A stretch of 64,000 nucleotides of DNA. It comes from RPQJ01 sp963823535 (GTDB lineage Bacteria > Pseudomonadota > Gammaproteobacteria > Steroidobacterales > Steroidobacteraceae). Position 1 is the stretch's first letter. The number at the start of each line of letters is the position of its first letter. The position numbers were made by a program, and so were the translations under genes. Below, piece after piece: positions 38,990-47,408 of this stretch. Location: positions 1,364,001-1,428,000 of the forward strand of contig CAWGLZ010000006.1 in assembly GCA_963823535.1 (NCBI GenBank), written 5' to 3'. The notes below the pieces were generated by a model. The model worked only from the letters and a program-made list of their open reading frames with translations. It made no database searches and had not been told where the DNA came from.

Positions 38990-38998
38990 GGAGTGCAG

Positions 38999-39481
38999 AT
39001 GTCCTGGGACCTGCCGTCGCCATTCATTCACGAGCGCGTGGCCGTGCACACCGAGATCGACGGCTACGGCCACGTGAACAACGTCGTCTACATCGCCTGG
39101 ATGGACGACTGTGCCTGGGCGCACTCCACGGCGCGCGGCATTCCGCCCGAATTGTGCCGCCGCCTGAATCGCGGCATGGCCGTCTGGCGTACACAGGTGA
39201 ACTACCTCGGTTCCGCCTACGAGGGCGACCACATCGAGGTCGCGACCTGGCCCGTGCTCAATGACGGTCGACTGCGCATCGACCGGCGCTTCCAGATCCG
39301 CCGCAAGGCCGATGGCCAGACGCTGGTGCGGGCGCTCGTCCACTACGTCTGCATCGATCTCGAGACCGGCAAGGCGAAACGGATGCCCGTGGAATTCACG
39401 AAGTACACGGTGGCGCCCGAGGTGGAGGCGGCTCTCGCGCTCGAGACGGAGCCATACCAACCGGGCGTGGAACCACGCTGA
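38999..39481 (+). CDS. Hot-dog-fold acyl-CoA/acyl-ACP thioesterase
   Basis: The 160-residue protein belongs to the 4-hydroxybenzoyl-CoA-type hot-dog thioesterases. The segment DGYGHVNNVVYIAWMDD near residue 23 contains the D-x-x-G-H-x-N-N active-site pattern. It should release free acid from an acyl thioester, possibly to supply or clear substrates of the upstream acyltransferase. I chose ATG 38999, preceded by GAGGAG, over the in-frame GTG six bases earlier. Confidence 0.87.
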   Translation: MSWDLPSPFIHERVAVHTEIDGYGHVNNVVYIAWMDDCAWAHSTARGIPPELCRRLNRGMAVWRTQVNYLGSAYEGDHIEVATWPVLNDGRLRIDRRFQIRRKADGQTLVRALVHYVCIDLETGKAKRMPVEFTKYTVAPEVEAALALETEPYQPGVEPR

Positions 39482-39504
39482 AGCACTGCACGCAGGAGAA
39501 TCAG

Positions 39505-40383
39505 ATGCACGACAAATGGTCCGGTCCCGAACTCGACTCGCTGCTCGGCAAGGGCGCGCTCACGCGTCGGGAGATCCTGGTGACTTCGCTGGCCGTCGGC
39601 TTTGCGGCGGCGGCGCTGCCCGTCAGGGCCGATACCGTCATCACGACCAGCACGGAGGGCCTGGTCGCCGGGGAGATCAAGATCCCCGTTGCCGACGGCG
39701 AGATCCCCGGCTATCGGGCCATGCCCTCGAGCGGCGGCCCGTTCCCGGTCGTCCTCGTCGTGCAGGAGATCTTCGGTGTTCACGAGCACATCCGGGACGT
39801 GTGCCGGCGCTTCGCCAGGGAGGGATACCTGGCGGTCGCGCCGGAACTCTATGCGCGGCAGGGCGACGTCTCGAAGTTCACGGACTACCGGGAAATCTTC
39901 GCGCAGGTCGTCTCGAAGGTGCCGGATGCACAGGTGATGGCCGATCTCGATGCGGCCGTTGCCTGGGCGGGAGGGTCGTCGGGCGCCGTCGATCGCCTCG
40001 CCGTGACGGGCTTCTGCTGGGGCGGGCGCATCACCTGGCTCTATGCGGCGCACAATCCGCGCCTCAAGGCCGCCGTGGCCTGGTATGGCCGGTTGGCCGG
40101 GCAGGCGACCGAACTGCAGCCGAAATATCCGCTCGACCTTGCGGGTGAACTGAAGGCGCCGGTGCTGGGCCTCTACGGCGGGCAGGACCAGGGTATTCCA
40201 CTCGAGGACGTGGAGAAGATGCGCACAGCGCTCGCGGCGGCAAAGCAGCCCTCCGAGATCGTCGTGTTCGCCGACGCGCCGCACGGATTCCACGCCGACT
40301 ACCGGCCGAGCTATCGCGCCACGGAAGCGAAGGATGCGTGGGACCGCTGCCTGGCGTGGTTCCGCGGGAACGGGGTCGCCTAG
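39505..40383 (+). CDS. Tat-exported dienelactone hydrolase family protein
   Basis: The 292-residue alpha/beta hydrolase has the dienelactone hydrolase triad: Cys171 in GFCWGG, Asp228 in GGQDQG and His260 in APHGFH. The oxyanion region VVQEIFGVHEHI lies near residue 86. A twin-arginine signal (TRREIL at residues 20-25, then a hydrophobic stretch) suggests export through Tat. True substrates of this branch are poorly known; esters and lactones are likely. The TAG stop shares its bases with the converging TonB-receptor stop (CTAG at 40380-40383). Confidence 0.9.
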   Translation: MHDKWSGPELDSLLGKGALTRREILVTSLAVGFAAAALPVRADTVITTSTEGLVAGEIKIPVADGEIPGYRAMPSSGGPFPVVLVVQEIFGVHEHIRDVCRRFAREGYLAVAPELYARQGDVSKFTDYREIFAQVVSKVPDAQVMADLDAAVAWAGGSSGAVDRLAVTGFCWGGRITWLYAAHNPRLKAAVAWYGRLAGQATELQPKYPLDLAGELKAPVLGLYGGQDQGIPLEDVEKMRTALAAAKQPSEIVVFADAPHGFHADYRPSYRATEAKDAWDRCLAWFRGNGVA

Positions 40384-42710
40384 AATCGCCAGAGCACGCC
40401 GACCGAGGGCACGAGCGGCAGCCAGTGGCGGTACTCGCGGTCGAGTTCGAGTGTGCCGCCGGGGTACGCATACGAGAAGTCCACGCAGCACGGATTGCGG
40501 CGGTCGAGCGCGTTCGTCACCTCGGCGAAGACCAGCAGGTCGCCGCGGGGCAGGGCGAAGTCACGACTGATCCGCAGGTCGACGGAAGCATAGTCCTCGA
40601 ACCGCAGTGAGTTGCGACGCCCGACGACCACGTTCGCGTCCGGCGCGTCGGCATCCACCACGCTGACGGGCGTCGTCGGCCAGCCGGTGTGGTAGCTCAT
40701 CGCGAACGTGGCCTGCCAGGGGCCGGAGGCCCACGTCAGGCCGCCGCCCACCGTGTGAGTCTGGTCCCAGCTGCGGCGCGTCTCGACGTCGTCCTCGCGG
40801 TCGAGCACCCGCGACCACGCGTAGCTCAGCCAGCCATTCCAGGGATCGGGACTGCTGCGGGTCAGGAGCCATTCGACGCCTTCGGCGCGCGCGGAGTCCG
40901 GTGCGATGCGCACGCGATCCCAGCGCAGCTCGGGCACCAGCGAGAGCGGGTCGAACAGGCTCTCGTAGCGCGGCTTCAGCCGGCGGTAGTCCTTGCGGTA
41001 GGCTTCCACCCGCAGCAAGTAGTCGTCCTGCAGGTCGTGCTCCAGGCCGAGGATCGCGTGGTCCGCCTTCTGGGCCGGCAGGAATTCGTCGACCCCGTCC
41101 TCGACCTGCAGTTCGTTGATTCCCTGGAACTGCTGGTAACGACCCCAGCTCGCGCGAACGCGTGTCGCCGCGCCGGCTTCGTAGACGAGGTTGATGCGGG
41201 GACCCCACTGGTCGTCGCCGTCGACGCCGTAGGTCTGCTCGTCCCAGCGCAGGCCGAACTCCGCGGCCAGCCTGTCGGTGACCCGCACGCGGCTCGTCAC
41301 GTAGGCGGCCACGTGCTCTCCCGACGGCTCCGGCGCGGCCGTGTGCTCGGCACTTTCCGCGGGACTTTGCGGGAACGGATAGCCGCCTGCGAACGTCACG
41401 GCACTCGCGTAGTCGTAGTCGGCCGACAGTGACCGGACCTCGAGCCCGAACCGGTGCAGCCAGCGACTCGTGCGGTAGCCGGCGTCGAGTTTCAGGCCCA
41501 GCACGTCGTAATGACGTTCGTCGTCCACGGCGCCGACGCGTAGCCCCGGATCGTTGACCTCGCCAATACGCTCGGACCTGACGTCCGTGTACGACGCGAT
41601 CATGCGTGCGTCGACGGACGGTGAGAAATCGTGCTCGAGCGTCGCCCACACATAGGAGTTCCGGTAATCCGCCGTCGCAAACTCCGTCGCCGCCGAATTC
41701 TGTGCTTCCAGGCGGTCGCTCGCGAGCAACACGTGCAGACTGCCGCGCGTGTCGTCGCTGAACGCGTAGTCGACGCGGGCGAAGCCGTCGGTATAGCTCG
41801 GCTCGCCGATCTGCGAGTCCACGAGGTCGGCGACTTCGTCGAGGTTGCTGCGGCGGATCGAGGCCAGCCACTGGCCCCGGCCGCCCGCGAATCGATGCGA
41901 CGCCAGTGCGTTGGCATGGAACAGGCTCAGTCCGAGCTCGTAATAGGCATCCGCGTCCGGCCGCAGCGACCGTGCCTCGATGACGGAACTCATCCGGTCG
42001 CCGAACTGCGCGGTGAAGCCACCGGCGTGTACGTCGAGACCACTCAGCACCCGGGGGTCGAGCACGCTGGTGGGGCTCAGGAGCAGTCGGAGGTGAAAGG
42101 GTTCGTACAGCGGCAGTCCGTCGAACACGACGAGCGTCTCGTTGTCCTCGCCGCCGCGCATGTTCGCGAGTCCCGACAATCCGTTGCTCGCGGCGCCGGG
42201 CAGGCGGTGCACGGCCTTGAGCGAATCGTCCGCGAGCCGGGGGAGTCCCTCGATCTGTTCCTGCGTCAGGAAGGTGTGCGTATCGGGCACGTCTCCTGAC
42301 AACGAGTACCGGCTGGCGGCGATCACGATCTCCTCGAGTCGAGTGCTCGCGGGCATCGGGACGGGCGCCGGATCCGCGGCACTCGGCTTCGGGCGGACGA
42401 TGGCATAGGTATCCGTGCCGACGCGTTGTGCACGCAGGCCGTGCTGGGCCAGCACGTCGTCGAGCACCTGCTCGGGGGTGCCGGCGCGGGGTTCGCGCTC
42501 CACGCGCATGCCCGGCGTGACGGTCTCGCTGCTGTAGATCAGCCGCAGCCCGTGAGCACCAAGTTCATGCAGGACCTCGTCGACCGCCCGGCCCAGGTAG
42601 GGTCGGCCCTCGGCCGACGCCAGGGCACTCCAGAGCAGTGCCGCGGCAATGAGCACGGCGCGTCCTGGCGTTCGATGGGGAACTGCGTTGGTATTGGAAT
42701 CGGGCGGCAC
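40380..42710 (-). CDS. TonB-dependent receptor with N-terminal STN signalling domain
   Basis: The 776-residue outer-membrane protein has a signal peptide and an STN domain (residues 38-110, ending TYAIVRP). A TonB-box-like LEEIVIAASRYS follows near 125, then a plug (TLVVFDGLPLYEP) and a beta-barrel ending in the typical aromatic residue (VGVLWRF). STN domains relay ligand binding to a FecR anti-sigma protein, and fecR lies directly upstream. The ligand is unknown; iron carriers are the usual cargo but others occur. The GTG start at 42710 lies inside a GC hairpin (42701-42720). This is the output gene of the sigma module. Confidence 0.9.
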   Translation of the reverse strand: MPPDSNTNAVPHRTPGRAVLIAAALLWSALASAEGRPYLGRAVDEVLHELGAHGLRLIYSSETVTPGMRVEREPRAGTPEQVLDDVLAQHGLRAQRVGTDTYAIVRPKPSAADPAPVPMPASTRLEEIVIAASRYSLSGDVPDTHTFLTQEQIEGLPRLADDSLKAVHRLPGAASNGLSGLANMRGGEDNETLVVFDGLPLYEPFHLRLLLSPTSVLDPRVLSGLDVHAGGFTAQFGDRMSSVIEARSLRPDADAYYELGLSLFHANALASHRFAGGRGQWLASIRRSNLDEVADLVDSQIGEPSYTDGFARVDYAFSDDTRGSLHVLLASDRLEAQNSAATEFATADYRNSYVWATLEHDFSPSVDARMIASYTDVRSERIGEVNDPGLRVGAVDDERHYDVLGLKLDAGYRTSRWLHRFGLEVRSLSADYDYASAVTFAGGYPFPQSPAESAEHTAAPEPSGEHVAAYVTSRVRVTDRLAAEFGLRWDEQTYGVDGDDQWGPRINLVYEAGAATRVRASWGRYQQFQGINELQVEDGVDEFLPAQKADHAILGLEHDLQDDYLLRVEAYRKDYRRLKPRYESLFDPLSLVPELRWDRVRIAPDSARAEGVEWLLTRSSPDPWNGWLSYAWSRVLDREDDVETRRSWDQTHTVGGGLTWASGPWQATFAMSYHTGWPTTPVSVVDADAPDANVVVGRRNSLRFEDYASVDLRISRDFALPRGDLLVFAEVTNALDRRNPCCVDFSYAYPGGTLELDREYRHWLPLVPSVGVLWRF

Positions 42711-42720
42711 GGGCCGCCCG
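42701..42720. promoter_or_regulatory. Hairpin covering the start codon of the TonB receptor
   Basis: CGGGCGGC-ACGG-GCCGCCCG is an 8-bp perfect stem. The GTG start (42710-42708) lies across its loop and arm, so folding would hide the start and nearby ribosome site. It may limit receptor translation or partly end transcription after fecR, which stops 46 bases upstream. Confidence 0.5.
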
Positions 42721-42765
42721 ATAGTAGCGGAGGGCGTGCCGGTCGCCTACCGCGGGTCCCGCGGA

Positions 42766-43767
42766 TCAACGTCCCGCGGCGTCGATCCGGATGCGTTCGA
42801 CTCCGATCTGCGGCTGCAGCGTCGTGGTCGACAGGACGGCCGTCACAGCCTCCTCGGGCGACAGGCCCTCGACGGTGCCCGTGAGCGTTACCTGCCGTGC
42901 CTGGCGCGCGGCGTCGGCAGAGCCGTACACGATCGTTCGCCCGGTCTCCCGGGCCGCCCAGACCAGAAACGACTCGACCGAACGACCCTCGATGTCGAAG
43001 GGCGGTGTCACGCGTGACACCCACGCCCAGTCCGCGGCGTTCGTTGGCAGTGCCGAGCGCGAGACCTGCCCGTTGCTCAGCGTGAGTTGCTCCCCCGCGT
43101 CGCCGACGACGTCGCCCGACGCCGTCGAGATACGGACGCGACCTTCCCGCACGCCGACCTGGAGGTGGTCGTCCCTGAGCCGGGCTTCGTACTGCGTGCC
43201 GAGATGGCTCACCTGGCCGGCCGGAGTTTCGAGCAGGAAGTCCGGCGAACGCGTGCCGGGCGTGCTGCCGGAATCAACATAGACGGCGCCGCTCGACAGG
43301 GTCGCACGGCCGACTCCCTCGAGCGCGACCAGCGTCCGCGAATCCAGGCGCAGTTCCACGCCGCTGTCGAGCCTGAGCGCTGCGCGCCCGCTGGCTCCTG
43401 TCTTCAGCCGTGAACCGGCGCCGAGCGAGTCCGTGGTCGCAAGTGGCGTCCATCGACCATCGCCCCGGTTCTGCTGGACCTCGCCCACGACACGGGCCAC
43501 GGTGGCGACGGCCTCCTGACCTGGTTCGAGTGTCGGACGGGCGATCCACACGGCGACGGCCGCCACGGCCACGCTGGCCGCGGCCGCGAAGGTGGTGAAC
43601 CTGCGGCGGCGCGTCCGGGCGGCCACCGTGGCGCGCCATTGCGCCTCGACGGCGGACCGCGCGTCGGCAAGCGATTGCGCGGACGGCATCGGTCGTGATC
43701 CGACCGCGCGCATCAGTGCCTCGATGCTGGCGTCGTCGCGTTCGCTGGACCGTGATTCTTCGTTCAT
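42766..43767 (-). CDS. FecR-like anti-sigma / sigma regulator
   Basis: The 333-residue protein has a cytoplasmic N-terminal region (residues 1-55), one membrane helix (about 56-78, after TRRRR) and a periplasmic FecR domain (about 85-230, with GVELRLDSRTLVALEG and HLGTQYEARLRD). It ends with an STN-like module (VSRVTPPFDIEGRSVESFLVWAARETG). It would pass the signal from the TonB receptor to the ECF sigma factor. It begins nine bases after the sigma gene. Confidence 0.92.
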   Translation of the reverse strand: MNEESRSSERDDASIEALMRAVGSRPMPSAQSLADARSAVEAQWRATVAARTRRRRFTTFAAAASVAVAAVAVWIARPTLEPGQEAVATVARVVGEVQQNRGDGRWTPLATTDSLGAGSRLKTGASGRAALRLDSGVELRLDSRTLVALEGVGRATLSSGAVYVDSGSTPGTRSPDFLLETPAGQVSHLGTQYEARLRDDHLQVGVREGRVRISTASGDVVGDAGEQLTLSNGQVSRSALPTNAADWAWVSRVTPPFDIEGRSVESFLVWAARETGRTIVYGSADAARQARQVTLTGTVEGLSPEEAVTAVLSTTTLQPQIGVERIRIDAAGR

Positions 43768-43776
43768 CTGTTTCCC

Positions 43777-44388
43777 TCAGGCCTCGAGACTCGCCAGCAC
43801 GTCGGCCGCAGATGCGCCGAAGACCGCTTCGAGTCCGTCACGGAACGCCACCCGCGCGCGCGCAAGCAACGACTGCGCGGCGGTGTGGCCGATCCCCAGC
43901 CGGTCGCCGATTTCCTCGACCGACCACCCCTCGACATACTTCCATTCCAGCGCCTCGCCATAGCGGCTCGGCAGTCGATCGAGCACCGCGTGCACCAGGC
44001 GTTTCAGTTCCGCGCCGTCGCAGCGTCGCAGCGGGTCGTCGCCTGGCGGGGCTTCGATCGACTCGAGGGCGGCGCGTACCTCGGCGCTGTCGTCGATCAA
44101 TACGACCTTCTCGGAGTGCCGCCGCTGCGAGCGGACGTGGTCCGCGATTTCGCGCCGGCAGATCTGGCACAGCCAGGTGAACAGGGCCGCCTCGCCGCGG
44201 TAGTCCCCGAGCTTGCGCATGGCCTTGATCAGCGTTGCCTGCACCACGTCCTTGGCGACGTCCTCGTTGCGGCCGAGGCGCGGCAGGGCGAAGCGATAGA
44301 TGCGGGGGAAATAGGTCTCAAAGAATGCCGTGAACGCGCGTTCCTCGCCCGCAAGCATCTGCTGCACCAGTTTTGGGTCGTCGTTCAC
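43777..44388 (-). CDS. ECF-family RNA polymerase sigma factor
   Basis: The 203-residue protein has sigma region 2 (FETYFPRIYRFALPRLGRNEDVAKDVVQATLIKAM, about residues 22-60) and region 4 (LPSRYGEALEWKYVEGWSVEEIGDRLGIGHTAAQSLLARAR, about 140-180). Region 3 is missing, as in ECF sigma factors. I used GTG 44388; a longer frame upstream would cross its own promoter-like motif at 44414-44444. With FecR and the STN receptor it forms a cell-surface signalling module. Confidence 0.93.
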   Translation of the reverse strand: MNDDPKLVQQMLAGEERAFTAFFETYFPRIYRFALPRLGRNEDVAKDVVQATLIKAMRKLGDYRGEAALFTWLCQICRREIADHVRSQRRHSEKVVLIDDSAEVRAALESIEAPPGDDPLRRCDGAELKRLVHAVLDRLPSRYGEALEWKYVEGWSVEEIGDRLGIGHTAAQSLLARARVAFRDGLEAVFGASAADVLASLEA

Positions 44389-44413
44389 GTTTTGGCCTTT
44401 TGCCTCGCGTCCA

Positions 44414-44444
44414 GTTAGACGGCAGCCCGACCGCAAATCAATCG
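44414..44444 (-). promoter_or_regulatory. Putative ECF promoter of the sigma-fecR-receptor operon
   Basis: Read on the minus strand: CGATTGATTT, 13 bases, CGTCTAAC. CGTC-type -10 elements are common for ECF sigma factors. Transcription would start about 20 bases before the sigma GTG. The identical motif with the same spacing faces the other way at 44520-44550, so the sigma factor probably controls both operons. Confidence 0.7.
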
Positions 44445-44479
44445 TCGGGCCTGGTCCAGCTGGGCACGTGGCCGATAAG

Positions 44480-44507
44480 TTGATGATTCAATAGATAAAA
44501 ATATTCG
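44480..44507 (+). promoter_or_regulatory. Possible housekeeping promoter in an A/T-rich patch
   Basis: TTGATG at 44480-44485 and TATTCG at 44502-44507, 16 bases apart, lie in the most A/T-rich patch I noticed (about 44475-44507), between the two ECF-like promoters. It could give basal plus-strand transcription. Confidence 0.35.
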
Positions 44508-44519
44508 CCGTGGGTGCGG

Positions 44520-44550
44520 CGATTGATTTGGCTGCGGGGCGACGTCTAAC
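44520..44550 (+). promoter_or_regulatory. Putative ECF promoter of the hemolysin-ligase operon
   Basis: CGATTGATTT at 44520-44529, 13 bases, CGTCTAAC at 44543-44550. It is the mirror copy of the motif in front of the divergent sigma gene. Initiation would fall about 50 bases before the GTG at 44607. Confidence 0.7.
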
Positions 44551-44606
44551 CGCCCAGACCGCGCACCTCGACGGAGGACCCGCGTCGCGACATGAGGAGC
44601 CCTGCC

Positions 44607-45236
44607 GTGATCGATGTGTCCGCACCACCCACCCACCGTCGTCCGTTGCCCGGGCGCGCGCTGCGCATGGCGGAGACGGGGGCCCATGCGCCGGAGCGGG
44701 CTGAACTCGAGACCTATGTGCACGAAGCGTTCGACCGCAAGCACGCTGCGGTGGTCAGGAGCTTCATGCCGACCCTGTTGTCGTTCCGGGACGGTGGCGG
44801 CGAGCTGCGGGGCGTCATCGGGTTGCGCGCCGCGATGCTCGAGCCACTGTACCTGGAGCAGTATCTCGAGCAGCCGATCGAGGCTGCTATCGCGGCGTCC
44901 ACCGGCCGGCGGGTCGAGCGCCGAAGCGTCGTCGAGGTCGGCAACCTGGCCGGCGCCAACTGCCGCACGGCGATGCGCATGGTCGCGGCGCTGCCAGGGT
45001 ACCTGCTGACCCGCGACTACCAGTGGATCGCCTTCACGGCGACCAGCGCCTTGCGTGGAATCCTGCAGGGATTTGGCGCGCCGCTGGTCGAACTCGCCCG
45101 TGCCGACGGATCGCGCGTCGCCAGCGGGGCCGATCAATGGGGAAGCTATTACCGGACGGATCCCCGGGTGTTTGCCGGATACCTTCCGGCCAGTCGCGGG
45201 ATCCCGGGATTCCGGGTCGACGCACATGGCCACTAG
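44607..45236 (+). CDS. Thermostable-hemolysin family protein (acyltransferase-like fold)
   Basis: The 209-residue protein matches the thermostable hemolysin family named after a Vibrio protein. Signatures are FMPTLLSFRDGGGELRGVIGLR, PLYLEQYLEQPIEAA, VVEVGNLAGANCR, WIAFTATSALR and DQWGSYY. The pattern recalls GNAT and acyl-homoserine-lactone synthase folds, so an acyl-transfer role is possible despite the name. There is no signal peptide. GTG 44607 is chosen because GAGGAG lies seven bases before it; an ATG at 44592 has no ribosome site. It overlaps the AMP-ligase gene by eleven bases and starts the operon. Confidence 0.88.
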   Translation: MIDVSAPPTHRRPLPGRALRMAETGAHAPERAELETYVHEAFDRKHAAVVRSFMPTLLSFRDGGGELRGVIGLRAAMLEPLYLEQYLEQPIEAAIAASTGRRVERRSVVEVGNLAGANCRTAMRMVAALPGYLLTRDYQWIAFTATSALRGILQGFGAPLVELARADGSRVASGADQWGSYYRTDPRVFAGYLPASRGIPGFRVDAHGH

Positions 45237-46725
45237 CGCCCTCGCCCGCGCCGCGAGCCACGGCCGGCGACGGGCTGCCGCCCTGGACGACGGACGCCTG
45301 GCGGTCGGTCACGACGAACTCGCGCCGCTGGTCGAGGAAGAGGGCGACTGGCTGGCGGCTGGCGGCGAGCGGTTCGGACTGCTTGCCGAGAACGGCGTCG
45401 GCTGGGCCATTGCCGACCTGGCGTTGCACGCGCGGCGGCTGCCCTGCGTCCCGCTGCCCGGTTTCTTCACTGCCGGCCAGTTGCAGCATGCGCTCGACGA
45501 CGCGGGCATCGACTGCCTGGTCACCGACGACCCGGGACGGGTTCGCCCGTTGCTCGCGGGCTGGCATACCGCGGGTGTGTCGGGTCGCACCGGACTTGCG
45601 ATGTTCCGGCGACGGCTCGATCCCGCGGCACGCGCACCCTTGCCGCCGGGCACCGTGAAGATCACCTACACCTCGGGCAGCACGGGTCGTCCCAAGGGCG
45701 TCTGCCTCGGTGCGGCGCAGCTCGATTCCGTCGCGCGCTCCCTGGCGCTGGCAACGCAGTCGCTCGGGATCGAGCGGCATCTCTGCCTGCTGCCGCTGGC
45801 GACCCTGCTCGAGAACATCGCCGGCATCCATGCGCCGCTCAGCGTCGGCGCGAGTTGTCTGCTGCCGCCGAGCAGCATGACCGGCATGAGCTATGCCGGG
45901 CCGGACGTACACAGGCTGCTCGGCTGCATCTCGCGCGCCGCGCCCGAGAGCATCGTCCTGGTACCGGAACTGCTGCGCCTGCTGGTCTCTGCGGTCGAAG
46001 TCGGCTGGCAGGTGCCGGGCTCCCTCAAATTCGTCGCCGTTGGCGGCGCCCCGGTTTCGCTCGACCTGCTCGAGCGGGCCGAGCGGGCCGGACTGCCGGT
46101 GTTCGAGGGCTACGGCCTGAGCGAATGTGCCTCGGTGGTCTGCCTGAACACGCCGGAGGCCCGTCGTCGGGGCAGCGTGGGCCGCCCCCTGCCGCACGCC
46201 AGCGTCCGCGTCGCCGACGATGGTCAGGTCATGGTGTCCGGAGCGACCCTGCTCGGTTACCTGGGCCAGCCGCCGCGCCCGCCCGGCGAGGAGTGGGCCA
46301 CCGGCGACCTCGGCGAGCTGGACGAGGAGGGCTACCTGTACGTCCGCGGGCGCATCGGCAATCTGTTCATCACGAGCCTGGGGCGCAACATTGCCCCCGA
46401 GTGGGTCGAGCGCGAGATCGCACAGCAGTCCGGCGTCCGGCAGGTCCTGGTCCATGGCGAGGCGCGACCCCATGCCGTTGCCATCGTCGGCGTGAACGAC
46501 GCTTCGGTGAGTGATGCGGACCTCGACGATGCGATCGCCGCTGCCAATGCGCGACTACCCGAGTATGCGCAGGTGCGACGCTGGGCACGGATCCCCGAGC
46601 CCTTTTCCCTCGAGAACGGTCTGCTGACCTCGAACGGGCGACTGCGCCGCCGCGAGATTCTCGAACGCCACGGCGCCTTGATCGCGTCGCTCTACGATCC
46701 CATGCCCGAACGAGGTGACCGATGA
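45226..46725 (+). CDS. Acyl-CoA-synthetase-like AMP-binding enzyme
   Basis: The 499-residue protein is an ANL-superfamily adenylating enzyme. Motifs seen: YTSGSTGRPKG (A3, near residue 146), GYGLSECA (A5, near 298), TGDLG (A7, near 363) and GRIGNLFITSLGRNIAPEWVE (A8, near 376). The A8 region resembles long-chain acyl-CoA synthetases. It would activate a carboxylic acid, probably fatty, as acyl-AMP and perhaps acyl-CoA. At 499 residues it is shorter than usual long-chain synthetases. It overlaps the hemolysin-like gene upstream and the di-iron enzyme gene downstream. Confidence 0.9.
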   Translation: MATSALARAASHGRRRAAALDDGRLAVGHDELAPLVEEEGDWLAAGGERFGLLAENGVGWAIADLALHARRLPCVPLPGFFTAGQLQHALDDAGIDCLVTDDPGRVRPLLAGWHTAGVSGRTGLAMFRRRLDPAARAPLPPGTVKITYTSGSTGRPKGVCLGAAQLDSVARSLALATQSLGIERHLCLLPLATLLENIAGIHAPLSVGASCLLPPSSMTGMSYAGPDVHRLLGCISRAAPESIVLVPELLRLLVSAVEVGWQVPGSLKFVAVGGAPVSLDLLERAERAGLPVFEGYGLSECASVVCLNTPEARRRGSVGRPLPHASVRVADDGQVMVSGATLLGYLGQPPRPPGEEWATGDLGELDEEGYLYVRGRIGNLFITSLGRNIAPEWVEREIAQQSGVRQVLVHGEARPHAVAIVGVNDASVSDADLDDAIAAANARLPEYAQVRRWARIPEPFSLENGLLTSNGRLRRREILERHGALIASLYDPMPERGDR

Positions 46726-47408
46726 ATCTCCACGAGCAGCTTGCCCGTGCCACTGCGCCTGACCGCGAGTTCCTGCTGTCCGCACCCGTGATCCAGCGTG
46801 CCCTGGCAGGCGACGTCACGCGTGAACTCTACGTCGCGTTTCTCACGCAGGCGTACCACCACGTCCGCCACACGGTGCCGTTGCTCATGGCCGTGGGAGC
46901 GCGGGTGCCGGACAGGCACGCGTGGCTGCGCGATGCCGTTCTCCATTATCTCGAGGAAGAGACGGGTCACGACGAGTGGATCCTGAACGACATCGAGCGC
47001 GCGGGCGGCGATCGCGATGCTGCCGCCGCCTCCGAGCCTGCGGTGGCGACCGAGGCGATGATCGCCTATGCCTGGGACACCGTGATGCGCCGCAACCCGC
47101 TCGGCTTCTTCGGCATGGTGCACGTGCTCGAGGGGACCAGCGTCGCGCTGGCCCTCGATGCCGCCGACCGTATCCAGCGGAGGCTCGATCTGCCGACCAG
47201 CGCGTTCACCTACCTGCGCAGCCACGGGGAACTCGACAAGGAGCACATCAACGACCTCGCCGGGATCCTCGCGCGTTTCACCGACGCGGACGACCGCCAG
47301 GCGGTGATCCGCTGCGCCCGCGGCATCTACTGGCTCTATGGCAACGTCTTCCGCGGCCTCGAGGCGACGCCGGCTGGGATGCCCGAACTGCAGAGGAGAT
47401 CCGCATGA
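46722..47408 (+). CDS. Haem-oxygenase-like di-iron (TenA/PqqC-fold) enzyme
   Basis: The 228-residue, all-helical protein belongs to the iron-containing redox group of the TenA/THI-4/PqqC superfamily. Possible metal ligands are Glu80 and His83 (EETGH), Glu137 (HVLEG), and His168, Asp172 and His175 (H-x3-D-x2-H). This is the ligand pattern of haem-oxygenase-like di-iron oxidases such as UndA, which turns a medium-chain fatty acid into a terminal alkene, and CADD. The substrate here is unknown, but the neighbouring acid-activating enzyme hints at an acyl substrate. ATGA overlaps link it to both neighbours. Confidence 0.85.
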   Translation: MNLHEQLARATAPDREFLLSAPVIQRALAGDVTRELYVAFLTQAYHHVRHTVPLLMAVGARVPDRHAWLRDAVLHYLEEETGHDEWILNDIERAGGDRDAAAASEPAVATEAMIAYAWDTVMRRNPLGFFGMVHVLEGTSVALALDAADRIQRRLDLPTSAFTYLRSHGELDKEHINDLAGILARFTDADDRQAVIRCARGIYWLYGNVFRGLEATPAGMPELQRRSA

